Shown one piece after another: positions 11,490-22,810 of a stretch of 64,000 nucleotides of DNA (position 1 is its first letter; every line of letters begins with the position of its first letter). The translations under genes were made by a program, and so were the position numbers. The notes beneath the pieces were generated by a model, which saw only the letters and a list, made by a program, of their open reading frames with translations, ran no database searches and was not told the origin of the DNA. Source of the stretch: Luidia sarsii (lineage: Eukaryota > Echinodermata > Asteroidea > Paxillosida > Luidiidae); contig OX465110.1 in assembly GCA_949987565.1 (NCBI GenBank), positions 10,252,556 through 10,316,555 on the forward strand. The letters run 5' to 3'.

Positions 11490-12283
11490 TATGTGTAATG
11501 ATGATTGGTGCTTCAGGGCACATGCCATTGTGCCTACCTGGATGAGGATGTGTTGATGTAAGGGTGGTCATAATTACATGCATGTCTGGGGTTCCCTGTC
11601 ATGCCTGTTAATCAAAAGGATACATATTGTAGATGTTTTGGCAACTTTTAGTTTCTGTTTTTACTTTTTAATTGACAATCAAGTTTTCAGACGATTTGCC
11701 AAGATCTTATTAGGGGTTTCCTTAGGGTTGCGACATCCCCGTTATTTTCAAAACCGGGAACCGGTGTCGCTGAACCTGTCAGGAACTGGTGTCCCGATTT
11801 TCTTCGACCATAACTGGCAAAAATCTACTCTATAAGGAATAGCGTGTGCTCCAAGTTCATGGTTGTGAATTTGTAACATCTTTTTTCCCTCCTAAATATG
11901 TGATTATTACTACTAAAGCTGTGATTTGTCTCATATATTTCCTCACTGAAATTTGTTTGCAGCCTTCAGCACCCTTTTTTTTAATTCACATTTTTCTTTC
12001 CCCAAAATACACTTTAAATGACACTCACACTTTCGTGACGTCACAAAGATAAATATTTCTGAGGCAAGCTTGGAGGGAATGTCCCACACATGCCGATGGA
12101 CGTTCAGCTGTGTTTGGATGTGGGTCATTCCACCAGGTTGGGTCACAATGTGTGACATGGAAGTGAAAAATTCAAATTAGTTGAAAAGCAATTCTTCTGC
12201 ACTTGTTATGTGTGTGACATGTCTTAGTTTCATAATCTCATATGTTTTTGGTGCGTTGATATACAAAATAAAAATAAATTCTT
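11490..12283. other. no gene; dispersed repeat fragment at 12118-12143
   Basis: AT-rich sequence without supportable coding frames. One 26-bp segment at 12118-12143, containing GGTCATTCCACCAGGTTGGG, occurs in perfect inverted orientation at 15924-15949, so part of this interval is dispersed repeat. Confidence 0.4.
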
Positions 12284-13607
12284 CTAGAATCTGCAGTGCT
12301 CCACCAACAGTGCAGACGTAACGTGGACACCAAAGCCAATAAATCATTTTAATGCAAATAATACATAGGCATAGAATTTCCTTAACAACTAATCATAAAA
12401 TAATTGTATTTAAGAAGTAAAAATCAAAACAAAACTTTAGATTGACCTACGAATACAATCATCGACCGAGGAAAGAAAAAACTAAGCCCATGTCAGTTCA
12501 TTTCTTCTCAATATCCACAAAGTCACATAAAACTCAAGTTAGCAAAGAAACAAACATTCCTTTGGTTTTAAATGCACAGATATACTTCAGAAAATCATAG
12601 TTTTGGAAAATATTAAAACTGGAGTTACTCAATATTGAAATATGGTTTACTCTTTAACTCCTGTGCAGACGTAATGTGGACACCGTGTCATGTTACATTA
12701 GCACAACTTTTTTTTTTCCTTTGATGGTTGGGAATTTTTGGCTTTAGATTTGGCTTTTGGCTTGCTTTTGGCTTTTACATCGGCCAGTGCTGTAGGTTTC
12801 GAGACAATTTTTCCCTGATCACGGTCTCGTTACCCTGTGGCCTCGGTCTTGGACCCTTCCGGTCTCGGATATTGTCTTGCTTCGAGACCGCCATTATTTA
12901 CATGTGAACATGTGAAATTAATTTGTTATCTTTTTTTTCTAAGCTCCCGGTCTGTTGAAAACAAAAACACCTTTATGGGAACTACACATAGGGCATTTTG
13001 CCCAGGGCTGATGAGTAGTTAATGACACTGTAAACTCCATGCATCAGAGGGTGGAAGGTTGGAAACATCATGCAAAACCAATACTCATATCATGCGGGGC
13101 CTCATTCTACATGTATGGTTCCACAAACTTCCCCGAACCAATACCATGGGTCCTGGTACTGTGTAGAATGCAATACACACGTAAAATCACAAAATAATGA
13201 GAGCACATGCAATCTTACGTATGCATGTGGGACGTAAGGGAAAACCAATCAATGACTTTGTTGAAGAATTTTCCATCAAGGGGAATTACTTTAGATGAGT
13301 CACCTGTTTTGCCGTTTTGGTCTTAGGAAGTCTGTTATGGATATAGATAGATATCCTAACATTCCAAACAAGAATGAGACTGGGTTTTTTTTTCCTTCGA
13401 TCTAACCTTCGAGTTGACTTATGACAAATGTTAAACAATAAAACTGTGTAAAATCACTCACATCGTACTGTTTCGTACAAATTAATTAATTTTCTTCACT
13501 TTTACTGTGTCATCCTTTCATTACAGTCTCATCTCGGTCTGGACCTTTTGCAAAGTTTTGGTTTCGGTCTCGAACTAATGGGTCTCGACTACAACACTAG
13601 AATCTGC
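12284..13607. mobile_element. possible DNA transposon insertion(s)
   Basis: An 11-bp direct repeat CTAGAATCTGC occurs at 12284-12294 and 13597-13607 and could be a target duplication. Within it, CAGTGCTGTAG followed by TTTCGAGAC at 12785 and GTCTCGACTACAACACTA ending at 13599 look like imperfect inverted ends of an approximately 0.8-kb MITE. GTCTCG motifs recur inside. GCAGACGTAA.GTGGACACC is repeated at about 12310 and 12665. No transposase frame is visible. The family and exact limits are uncertain. Confidence 0.35.
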
Positions 13608-13675
13608 TAATGTTTGGTTTTGCTGAACAGTTTGATTTTTAGGCTGTCACATTTGGACTTGCTGCAGTCTTATCT

Positions 13676-13723
13676 TTAGTTAGGTTCTTGGATCTTGGCG
13701 TCATCCTCAATTTCCTTCAGGGC
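13676..13723 (-). CDS. last coding exon of a small unrecognised gene
   Basis: On the - strand a strong acceptor (a long T-rich tract ending ATTGTATTAG) is followed by a 48-base exon reading ALKEIEDDAKIQEPN and a TAA stop at 13676-13678. It is phase 0, matching the phase-0 donor of the exon at 14982-15197. The product tail is acidic and probably helical. I do not recognise the protein family. A run of A on the + strand just upstream is the polypyrimidine tract. Confidence 0.6.
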   Translation of the reverse strand, partial: ALKEIEDDAKIQEPN

Positions 13724-14981
13724 CTAATACAATAATAAAAAAAAAATGAGGAAAAAACACAGAAAAATACATAAGATACCCTGTTGAAAGGAAAGTGGAA
13801 TATCTAATAATAGCAACCAGTTTTCCATATTTTTAAAATTGAAAGCCAGAGTTTGGAAAACATGTAAAAGCAATCCACTGCAGAATTCAAGAAAATGAAT
13901 CGTTAATTTCAATTGAAGAAAATTGACCATTGATATTAAATACTGTAGTTATGTACATATCTTTGACAAATTTATACATAAGAAAACCAGTAACTTTTGA
14001 AAATGTCTATTTTGTTGTTGCACAAAACCATTTAAAATTTAGTAATGATATTATCATTACAGGAGAATTCGCCATGGTGGTAGCGATACTGAGCATGAGG
14101 CGGCGCTGCCTGTGCATGCGGGGTGCCTTAAGTCACAATAGCCACTGCGTTGTACCGAGACTCTGCGTCCACTTCCGGGTGTTACGGCAAACTTTAATGA
14201 CAGATTGTCGTTGCTTTTACCCCCAAAATTAGCGTACAAAACATTCCTCACATTATACATTATCACATAAATCTAGTATGGCTATCAATTTGATACAATT
14301 TAGCTTCTACAAGACACTTGTAAAATGACCCGACGACCTACGTTGTACAACCTTCAACCAGACTGAGACGATCGATGATAAACATGGAGCGCCCGTCCCA
14401 CTTCATAATTATTGTTTACGTCGAAGTATCATAGCAACAATTATTTAATTGGATCATTGTTGATCATTGTAAAAAAAAAATAGCTTGCAATGACGTTCTT
14501 TAAAAAATAAAAATGTCCATATTTTGTCTCCTACATGTATTGTATAATTAAACTTTTTATTAATTATATGAATTGGGCGATTAAAAAAAAAATGAGGTCG
14601 GGCCGATAGTAGTACTACTACTAGTACTGTAGTAGGGTACATTACAAGTAATCCCGCAGGGTAACACCGGCAATTCCCTTTTTTCGAATCTGCCCCCCGA
14701 CGTGACTTTTTTGAAAATTATCCAACCCAAAACCCACCACGCAGCGATCTTGGATCCTTATACTTACAATCGCCATTTGTAATTTATTTTTAAAAGGGCG
14801 ATTGGTTCCAAGTTACTCGGACTTATTTCGATGCAATGAGCGCCGCGGCTTTGGTCATGACGGTAGCGATGTTTGTTTTTTTAAACACAACAAGTGGCAT
14901 GTTTTTATACCAAAAATACACGCATTTTAAAGTATCGACAGTAGAGTTAAAATTACTGTATAGATTAGCTTAATATCTTAC
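13724..14981 (-). other. intron of the small minus-strand gene
   Basis: This 1258-bp interval separates the two exons and has GT..AG ends on the - strand. It contains a short GC-richer segment near 14070-14200 with chance open frames on both strands. I see no further exon that is needed to keep phase. Confidence 0.5.
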
Positions 14982-15197
14982 CTTTTCACGATCACTCTGA
15001 GGAATCTTCCTTGTCAACGTTTGTATTTCGTCAGCATTGCAGGCTGGTTGAACCAGTCTATTAGCTGATAGTCTGGTTCTGAGAGCTAAACATCCTGACA
15101 AATACTGTGAAGTCAGGGAACCATACGGACGACTGCCGTAGCCAACGACGTTACATGTGGACATTTCCACCTTTACTTCGCCCCAGAAAAAAATCAT
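14982..15197 (-). CDS. first coding exon of a small unrecognised gene
   Basis: On the - strand an ATG at 15197 (or the in-frame ATG at 15164) opens a frame ending PQSDREK at a consensus donor AAG|GTAAGA (GT at 14981-14980). The phase is 0 and joins in frame to the exon at 13723-13676 across an intron of about 1.26 kb. The predicted protein is 87 residues, or 76 from the inner start. It has Ser/Leu/Arg-rich N-terminal sequence (a weak mitochondrial-targeting-like character, inferred only) and a charged C-terminus. The inner ATG has G at -3; the outer has a weaker context. I do not recognise the family. It lies upstream of the first visible ANKRD exon on the opposite strand. Confidence 0.55.
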
Positions 15198-16746
15198 GAA
15201 CGAATAGCCACTGCAGAGTCACACGTGGTCTGTGAGGCACCCCCCCCCCCAAATATTTCTGTAGGCTGTTCCATTATTATATAGGGGTGGAACATTCGCA
15301 ATGTCGTCCCGAATGCACCGACGTACAACCATTGCGTTGGACAACCACTGTCGTCGCGTCGCTCATTTTCGAGGCACATTTTGTGGGCATGGAGTATTTT
15401 CCTGTTTTATATGGTTATATTGTCAAACAATGAATAACTAGATATAATAGAAGTAATACTGGCGTGTTTCGCATTTAAAGCTGAAAACTACAGCCTCCTT
15501 TTTCGACGTATCGTGCACATATTTTTGTAGACACCCCCTGTTACGTCGAATGGGTCAGTCTAACTTTGTTGTACATCACAAAATAAGGCTTTGGCTTGGA
15601 AATATCCGCGTTGTTTGGGGGAAGATGAAGTCCCTCGAATAAATAAACAACCCCGTGGTAGTTTTCTGCAATGTTTTCAGTCCGATGTTCCTTGTCAGAA
15701 AAGTCAGCTTAAAATGTCACAATTTTCACCTCCAAAAGTGCTGTGGACACAATAGCATTTTGCATCATAAAAATACGCGGACGCATCTGCGTGTGAAATA
15801 AGTGGATGGAATATGATAAGTTTGATGTTACTTCATGTTTTAAGTTAATTCACTTTGAAGAAATAGTGTATAACGTTGGTTTTTTTCACCTTGAAATAAT
15901 GACGGACAGAGTTTTCACGCGCGACCCAACCTGGTGGAATGACCCACATACTTTTTTTCATGAGGAGCAAAATCACCATTGTCATTACCGGGGCAACAAA
16001 TTGACGATACAGAGTTCGACTTCGATGACCGACCCCACAAACACGTGTCAACGATGGCTCTCGCCAGTCAATATGCTTAGTCGTTACGCGCTGTTCGGTC
16101 GTAACTGCGCGCTGTCCAATCAACAGAGGCGTTGGGTCACTGTGTCTTGTGTGAGATGGACGGTTTTTTTTCCAGCTAACTTCAACGTCTACACTTGGCC
16201 CCAGCGTCCCAATAATATTACATGGAGGACAAAACCAAATTCAATCATGCTGCGTGTTTCAATCCGACCCGATCCTGGTCGGATTGAAAAAATCATTCGT
16301 TTAGAAAAAAAATATTGCGCAATGCGCGTTTGTCTGCAACGCTGTGTGCCTGCCATGGAGCTCTATGGTGCCTGCATACAACCATGGAGCACGTGTACGC
16401 CACGCTGGGGTGAGTGCGTGCGCAGCTCGCTAGCCAACATGACCTTTCATATGCACAATTCATTTTGAGAACGAAAAGGAAATAAAGGTTGCCTCGACTT
16501 TCGTACCACATTTATGAGCAGTTGAATTTAATATGATGGAGGGACTTTGAAAACCTTGTCATTAACATACTTTTCGATGTTTTATTTTTTACTTTGGATT
16601 GACTTTGATTGATTTTTTTAACTACTATGGGAAAACCAGCAACCATAGCTTTGATGCACACTGCTATCAACTAATCCCCTTTTGATTAAATGTTAAGCAT
16701 TAGCAAAGACTTGAAGGTTTGCATGGTGGAAACAAATATTATTAAT
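15198..16746. other. upstream/intergenic region, no gene recognised
   Basis: This holds the presumed 5' UTR and promoter side of the small - strand gene, including a C-run at 15240-15250 and a TATA-like ATTATATAG on the + strand near 15276. The frame at 15806-16468 is 220 codons, but its protein is of odd composition with no recognisable motif, and it spans a dispersed repeat (15924-15949). I treat it as chance. Confidence 0.4.
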
Positions 16747-16957
16747 TTGGTTTGCGGTGACACCATGTGTATCATCTCTTTTGAGACTGAGTGTGGTTCT
16801 GAAAAGAGCCGGTGACTCAACGTTTCGAGCAGTGTGTACTCTGCTCGTCGTCAGAAGACTGCTGGATTCCAACTATCATCAGGGGTTTTGTAGGGCTTGG
16901 AGGAGCGGTGAAGCGTGGAGAAACCTTCCCGCCGAAAGTTGTGGTTGTGACCGGTGA
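16747..16957. repeat. left terminal repeat of Penelope-like element
   Basis: This sequence, from GGTTTGCGGTGACACC to the CGCCGAAAGTTGTGGTTGTG region and GTGTGGAGGA, recurs in inverted orientation at 18366-18590 with high identity. The two copies bracket the Penelope-like coding region. The - strand of this copy holds a hammerhead-like core (see 16814-16854). Confidence 0.8.
16814..16854 (-). ncRNA. hammerhead-ribozyme-like core in left terminal repeat
   Basis: On the - strand CTGACGA (16854-16848) leads into a 7-bp stem CGAGCAG/CTGCTCG with an 8-nt loop. GAAA (16826-16823) follows, then a very short stem III, and GTC (16816-16814) is the expected cleavage triplet. Penelope-like elements are known to carry hammerhead motifs with minimal stem III in their terminal repeats. 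I could not find a convincing stem I pairing, so activity is uncertain. Confidence 0.5.
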
Positions 16958-18316
16958 AGTGTGGAGGACTTCGCCAATTTCACTCGTGACCTTGTGCTTC
17001 AACCACATGAGGTCATGGTGAGTTTTAACGTTGTCTCCCTCTTCACCTGTGTCCCCAAGGAAAGATGCCTGCACTATTGTCAGGGACCGCCTCTCTCGAG
17101 ACCTAACTCTTCAAGACCCCACCGACCTCACTGGACCAGATCCACGACCTCCTGAAGTTCTGCGTCTCCTCTTCCAGCTTCCGGTGGAGACAAGAATTCT
17201 TTGAACAGTCAGAAGGAACCTCTATGGGATCTCCTATATCCCTGGTTCTGGCCGACTTGTTCATGGAGGAATTCGAGTAGACTGCCATCGCCACAGCTGA
17301 TTTCCAACCGCGAGTCTGGCTGCGCTATGTCGATGACACTTTTGTCATCTGGCAGCATGGCCAAGACAAGCTCCAGCTGTTCCTGGACCACCTCAACGGG
17401 CTTCACAGCCGCATCCAATTCACCATGGATCAGGAAAAGGATGGCAACATCCCTTTCCTGGACGTAGTGGTGTCCAGGCAACCCGATGGCAATCTCGATC
17501 GGAAGATCTACCGGAAACCGACACACACTGACCGCTACCTCCACAGTCTGTCTTTTCACCATCCCAGCATCAGACGGTCGGTCAACCGCACACTTGTTCG
17601 ACGAGCCTACAGGATCTGTGAGGGAGGAAGCCTTCGGGAGGAGATTAGTCACATCAAAGCAGCCCTGCAGCGGAATGGATACTCTGGACGTCATATCAAG
17701 ACACAAGAGCCCACAGTGACCAAAGGGTCTCCTATACCCAATGTCAACCCTGTTGGAAAGCTCCTGCTGTCACTCTCCCCTACTTATGCAATACCTCCCA
17801 CAAGATCCAGCGGGCCTTCAGCAAGTACAACATCAAGGTCTTTCACACGGCGCCCAACAAGATCCAGAACCTCACCCAGACCCACAAGGACAGACATGAT
17901 CCTGATTCCAGACCTGGTGTCTACAAGATCCCTTCACATGTGGCAAAGTGTATGTCGGAGAGACTGGCAGGGACCTCCCCACCAGACTCAAAGAACACAA
18001 AGCCCATGGTCGCAAGGGTGATTATGACAAGTCTGGGATCATCAAACACTCTCATGATAACGATCATGTCATGCAGTGGAGTGGAGCCAAACTCATTACC
18101 AGCATTGAGAGATGGCATCCCTGTCGGGTGAGAGAGGCCATCGAGATCTACAAGAACAACACCGTTCCTCAAGACATCGGTGTCCACATCAGTGACATTT
18201 GGCGAGCTCTCCTGTCTGATGGGTCCTCTATACCCAAGGACAACACCACCAACAAGTCTACACCTCCGACGTCCTTCAACCACGGCACCCAGCCCTCTAC
18301 TGACACGGCCCAGTGA
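16958..18316 (+). pseudogene. Penelope-like retroelement: RT plus GIY-YIG endonuclease, decayed
   Basis: The coding region gives a Penelope-like polyprotein in several frames. An N-terminal part (from 16961) has VSFNVVSLFTCVP. A middle frame has GTSMGSPIS and the catalytic YVDD at 17326-17337, then GNIPFLDVVV and KIYRKPTHTDRYL, all RT core and thumb motifs. After a frame change the GIY-YIG nuclease appears, with VYVGETGRDLPTRLKEHK (17943-17998) and SGIIKHSHDNDH. The end is at TAQ and a stop at 18316. A stop after MEEFE and at least two frameshifts break it, and the RT N-terminus is missing (5'-truncated). Confidence 0.88.
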
Positions 18317-18365
18317 TTTCCCACCTCATGTTGTGCTTCAGTAGTCTGGCTGGGCCGGAAAGATC

Positions 18366-18590
18366 CTCCACACTTCAACGGTCACGACCACAACTTTTGG
18401 CGGGAAGGTTTCTTCACGCTTCACCGCTCCTCTAAGCCCTACAAAACCACTGATGATAGTTGGAATCCAGCAGTCTCCTGACGACGAGCAGAGTACACAC
18501 TGCTCGAAACGTTGAGTCACCGGCTCTTTTCAGAGCCACACTCAGTCTCAAAAGAGATAATACACATGGTGTCACCGCAAACCAATTAAT
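18366..18590. repeat. right terminal repeat of Penelope-like element (inverted)
   Basis: This is the inverted copy of 16747-16980: CCTCCACACTTC, then TTTTGGCGGGAAGG, and ends GGTGTCACCGCAAACC. With the left copy it frames the RT/GIY-YIG region. Inverted as well as direct terminal copies are known in Penelope-like elements. On the + strand it carries a hammerhead-like core. Confidence 0.8.
18478..18518 (+). ncRNA. hammerhead-ribozyme-like core in right terminal repeat
   Basis: CTGACGA (18478-18484) is followed by a stem CGAGCAG/CTGCTCG, GAAA at 18506-18509, a two-base-pair stem III with loop, and the cleavage triplet GTC at 18516-18518. The core nucleotides are intact. Stem I is not obvious in linear reading, so the RNA may act as a dimer, as proposed for Penelope hammerheads, or be inactive. 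Confidence 0.5.
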
Positions 18591-18910
18591 AATGTTAAGC
18601 ATTAAAAATCCAACCGATTTCGCCGTATTTATTATGTGTTTCATTATTTTATCGGTACACCAGTTTTGGAAAACCGGAACCGGGTCCTGATCAGGATGGT
18701 CGGGATCTGGTGTGACCGACCGAACCGACCCAGCCTTAGGTTTCCTTTTTGTAACTGCAAACAAAGGAGAGCAAGTCCAGGAATATAAGAAGGGAGTATG
18801 TGTACATGTTCATGTACCAAGCCGAAATACGGTCATCACCTTCTGCTTATCAATGTATACCATGCCACTCTTCACCAATAATGACATGTACTACTTTTTT
18901 GTCCTTGCAG

Positions 18911-19072
18911 ATAAGAAGCCACCCAAACCAACACCTAAGCGCAAAAAGCCTACATCCCAGCCAGGCAGCCCTACACTTTTAGGGACACCAGGACGGTCCA
19001 TTCCATTGTCTGAAAGGCAGCAGTTGGCCCTTCTCATGCAAATGACTGCAAATGAGGAAAATAATAGTCCTG
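18911..19072 (+). CDS. ANKRD11/12-like gene, exon with conserved pre-ankyrin motif
   Basis: An internal exon bounded by TCCTTGCAG and a GTGAGT donor, starting mid-codon (first two bases finish a codon) and ending after one base of the next. Its 54 residues are Lys/Pro-rich (KKPPKPTPKRKKPTSQPGSP) and then carry PLSERQQLALLMQMT, a block conserved just before the ankyrin repeats of vertebrate ANKRD11 and ANKRD12. These nuclear proteins bind p160 coactivators and histone deacetylases. The Lys-rich part looks like a nuclear-localisation signal. The protein N-terminus lies in exons I could not find upstream or outside the window. Confidence 0.9.
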
Positions 19073-19976
19073 GTGAGTTGCACAATGAGAGTTGCTTTTT
19101 CTTTCTAACTATATGTTTATGTTGCGTATTGTTTGTAGATCTGCAATTTAGAAATGTCTTGTTTATAATAGTGTATAGAAACATCATATGGTGCTAAGGT
19201 GCGTCTGAGAAAGGGTAACTCATGTTTTAGGAACAATTTCATAAAAGTCAAGACACGTTCAACACGTCTCAACTAAAGCAACGCGGCTGAACTCGTCTAA
19301 ATAGCACTAGTTTGAGGGTTATCTTACCTGCATGAACACATAACACAGAATAGCAACAGTGATGTTCATACCTCCTTTCTGATTATGAAGCTAGGAAGGC
19401 CAAATTTGGGAAAATCTTGACAATTTATTTTGGGAAAATCTTGACAATTAAACTCATGCAAAGTTTTCACCAATGAAAAAAAAAAAAAATTCATGTAGAA
19501 AGGCAGAAGGTTTTAGTATTATTTCTTCATTTTGCATAACCCCACTATACAATGATAAACACATGATTTAAGCCTGAAACACAGCTACATGTAATCAGCC
19601 ACTTTGAATTCATACAATGCAAAGGCAAAGACTAGTTGACCATTTGGGAAGGCAACCATCTAAGGCTGGATACTGTAGCTCAGATGGGAGAATGTTGGTA
19701 TATTAATCCAGAGGTCTCGGGTTCAAGTCCCATTCCAGTCAAAGTTTTCTGTCAATTTTTTCAATTTGTTCAAAAGTTCCCAGTCAGTTTTTCCTTTGTT
19801 TGTTTGAGCTAAATAAGATGTGTATAAGGACAAATCTTACATAAGATGACTTTGATGAAATTGCTGTTTGGACGCATCATAGTTGAGATTGATCTGACAG
19901 CCAGGACATATCGTAAGTCCTAAGTTAGATCTTAGAATACGATGAGTGAAATGGGTCGCTGGTATGCTCATGTTCA
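19073..19976 (+). other. intron sequence with one SINE-like segment
   Basis: This is the start of a 15.6-kb intron between the pre-ankyrin exon and the first ankyrin exon. It is AT-rich, with a poly-A run near 19480. Apart from a tRNA-like segment at 19665-19738 I see no coding or transposon feature before the minisatellite half-unit at 19977. Confidence 0.6.
19665..19738 (+). repeat. tRNA-derived SINE-like segment
   Basis: The sequence has an A-box-like TAGCTCAGATGGGAGAATG, a B-box-like GGGTTCAAGTCCC, and ends CTGGAT../..ATTCCAG that can pair roughly like an acceptor stem. The anticodon arm does not fold cleanly, so it is not a functional tRNA. A downstream T-rich, A/T tail is consistent with a SINE head. 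Confidence 0.4.
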
Positions 19977-20003
19977 TATGCACCTGTATCAACAGAATAA
20001 CCT
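19977..20003 (+). repeat. single minisatellite half-unit left of DIRS element B
   Basis: ATGCACCTGTATCAACAGAATAACCT (with small changes) matches the unit of the large array at 28514-34622. The unit stops at ACCT exactly where DIRS element B begins, and the array resumes at ATCAAACAC on the other side of the element, so DIRS B sits at a unit boundary. Confidence 0.75.
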
Positions 20004-20015
20004 TTCCATAACAGA

Positions 20016-20150
20016 AAATACATCACCTCCGATACCTACAAATGCATTTCCAATGCGCATGCGCAAGCGTCCCGCTGAAGTAAACAAAAGACGCAGTCAC
20101 CCATATACACTGCACGACCCTCGAAAGCCCATGTGGAATGCCCTTCTTTT
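20016..20150 (+). repeat. left inverted terminal repeat of DIRS B
   Basis: It runs from AAAATACATCACCTCCGATA through the CCCATATACACTGCACGACC segment to GGAATGCCCTTC. The reverse complement of 28346-28478 matches it closely, with scattered substitutions. Confidence 0.88.
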
Positions 20151-20261
20151 TTCAGCGCGCTGATGTGTGCACACTTCTTTTTGTATTGCTCCCCTTGTGA
20201 TACACGGGACCAAGCAGTCGTACCGGTATTTCCGACACTCCCGTTATACTACGAGTACGAC

Positions 20262-21276
20262 ATGGATTCAGCTCAGAAAGGGTCCTTTAGGAGAACCAAC
20301 TGCAGATCTTGCAGTGGTCAAGCGTCGCCCTTCGACTTTGATGTCCACTCTACCTGCCAGAAATGTCGGCTCTGCACCCAAGAGAACACTTGTGGAATTT
20401 GTTCCGGCTGGTCCGCCATGGATTGGAAGGACTTTACAGCATGGCAGGATCGCCTCGATAACACACCGCCAGTGGTTTCTAGCTCGCTGTCCAGCGCCAG
20501 CAACACCAGCGGTGCGTCTGGAAATACAGTCATCTCCAGCTACGATCGCCCGATTTCCACCCCTTTGGAGCAACATCCTTCAATCCCACGTTCTTCGAAC
20601 GAGTTCAGGGGCTACCCGACACACCCTTCATCATTTTCTCAGGCTCCCTCTTGGTCGTATTTTCACCACGATCCAAGGAATGTCGGCTGATTTTTACCAA
20701 CCTTCCCCGGGCGTGTACCGTTCCCATCCTCGTTCACGGTCACCACTTCAACATGCCACGGAGACGCGATCCGAGTCTTTCTCACATAGTTCTGACGACT
20801 CTGACCAGGACTTCACCGAACGAGTGAATATGTCTATGGTTCACCGAGGGAAGTTAGTCATCCCTGAAATGAGCAGATTATTACAACTTCCACTCCCTTC
20901 TTGTGAGGAACCCTCTCGTGCATCCTTCCGACGAGAATCGGCTAGAACCCCCCCCCCTCCACCCAAGCTTACTACTCCAGTGGACTCCTTTTGTTCTGAC
21001 ATCATTGAAGACGCTTTCACACGCATTCAAAAGAAGAGGCTACTGCAAATACAGGCACAGGAATCTTCTCTCTTTAGATCCTGTACAGAGGACTATGAAA
21101 AGTTCTTCACTGTTCCATCCATTTCTTCTGTAGTAAAGGACAAACTACGTTCAGGAAAACCCACTAAGAAGAGCATTTTTCCCGATAAGCGTGCTAAGGA
21201 CTTAAACTCGGCACTTGAGCGATTAGACCGCCATTCACGCCATGGAGCTCAGGTCTGCAATACCTCCATTTTCTAA
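20262..21276 (+). pseudogene. DIRS B ORF1 (gag-like), N-terminal part
   Basis: From the ATG at 20262 the frame reads a Cys-rich segment, CQKCRLC...ENTCGICSGW, probably metal-binding, followed by MDWKDFTAW and a Ser/Pro-rich linker. It stops at 20690, and a second frame (20687-21276) continues with a Ser/Arg-rich part, a Pro-run (ARTPPPPPKL), and IIEDAFTRIQKKRLLQ. Similar Cys-rich heads occur in DIRS-like ORF1 proteins, where the product is thought to package the RNA. A frameshift and the hAT-like insertion at 21322 disrupt it. Confidence 0.65.
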
Positions 21277-22810
21277 TCCGACGCTCTAGCTAGGAGTTCC
21301 GAGGATCCAGGTACAGTTGACCAGGGTTCTAGCCAGGACAAAATTATAGGATAGGGCACTTTGCGAGCGCGAAGCCCAATACGACGTGAGGTTCGTGGCC
21401 CGCTTAAGGGCCCCTGATTTTTTTAATCTAAGATGCTCTGTGGTGCAATTCCAGGCCATTTCAACCTCATTTTTATAAAAACTTATTGCTCATCAATTGT
21501 CATTCAAAGAATTCTTTACATCAAATTGTTGACCACTTCTTTGGATGATATAGTACACATGTAGTTTTTTTCTCACAAGACACAAAAACCAGGCTTAAAG
21601 AGGTGAATTTTTTTCATATAGCATGAGATGATCCTTTCTGTTTTGCTACAGTAATTGCATGCATCATGATTTCATTGGATTAAGATACAATTCATGACAT
21701 GACACAAAGTTTAATTCAATTCATGTTTTTTTTGTCGAGTTGTCACACAATTCTTTCAAAACAATCATTGTTATTCGTGTTTACTGATTTGAGTTTACAT
21801 TTACTGTACCAAAGATGCAGAAAGGTACTTGATATAAAGACTTTAAAAACCAAGTGTAAAATCTGAAACCATGTGTAAAAGTAAAGTATAGGCCCTATTT
21901 TCCGTGTAAAAAAGTGCACACGTAGGTATAAAGTGGCTGTCAAAGAAAGGATTGTTTTTAAGGATATTTTTCAATTGTTCCAAAATGCATCAATGGCATC
22001 ATTACTTAGTGGAGTTCGCATGAAAATTCCTTCTGACAACAAAACTTGAAGAATAATGTACATTTTGTACATGTTTGAATTAAATATGGGTGCAATGATT
22101 AGTAGACTTACGCCGGCCCTTACAGTTGTTTTCTAACAAATAAACTAATTTTTTATTACAGTTATACTAGCGATGTTTCAAGTTTCGTGGTCAACCAAAC
22201 TTTTTTCTAGATTTCTAGAAAATTTGAGGTGGATTTTTCATTCATTTCTTGAGATATCGGAAGTTCGCAAAATCGCTCCGTGCGGCCGCAGTAGATCGAG
22301 CCAAAATGACGGGAAAAAAGTAAAACTAGCGTTTTTCGACCGCCGTCCAAAAGTTGTCAATTTTACCCTCAAATTGAAGCCTGTATTCTCTTCTTTCTAT
22401 TCATACCACTATCAAAATAAATAACGAAGGGAATAATATTAAACTACGCGGAAACAACATTCGGAGACGACGATGAAAGTAGCGTATTATTTTTTAGTTA
22501 TGACCGATTTCCCTTCACGACGTAAGCGAGGTTGGCAAGTCTAGGTGTGGTTTCTGCCTCTAGGTAAAGCCATATCGACACTACAGGAGCAGTAGGGCCT
22601 AAACCAGCCTACGCACGGCACATGTGACATGACACAACACGTCTTTGCACACACTCTATACATGTACTGCACAGTGCACGTGCACAGTGGCCACATGGCT
22701 GCATACGATCGAGTACGCTGTGCTACTCAAGCCTGATCGGAACTTCCAGAAGTATTAGCGAGACAGTCATGCTACAACAAAGTACAATTTATTTTACTAC
22801 CGAAACCAAA

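Noticed and set aside
14057..14266. Possible exon near 14070-14230 with a good-looking start context
   Set aside because: No matching donor or acceptor in phase; lies in the intron of the small gene; frames open on both strands by chance.
15806..16468. 220-codon open frame on the + strand
   Set aside because: Odd composition (many Cys, Trp and His), no motif, contains a dispersed repeat copy, no splice or promoter support. Treated as chance.
19665..19738. Functional tRNA gene
   Set aside because: A- and B-box-like sequences are present, but the anticodon arm and acceptor stem do not pair properly; called a SINE-like segment instead.
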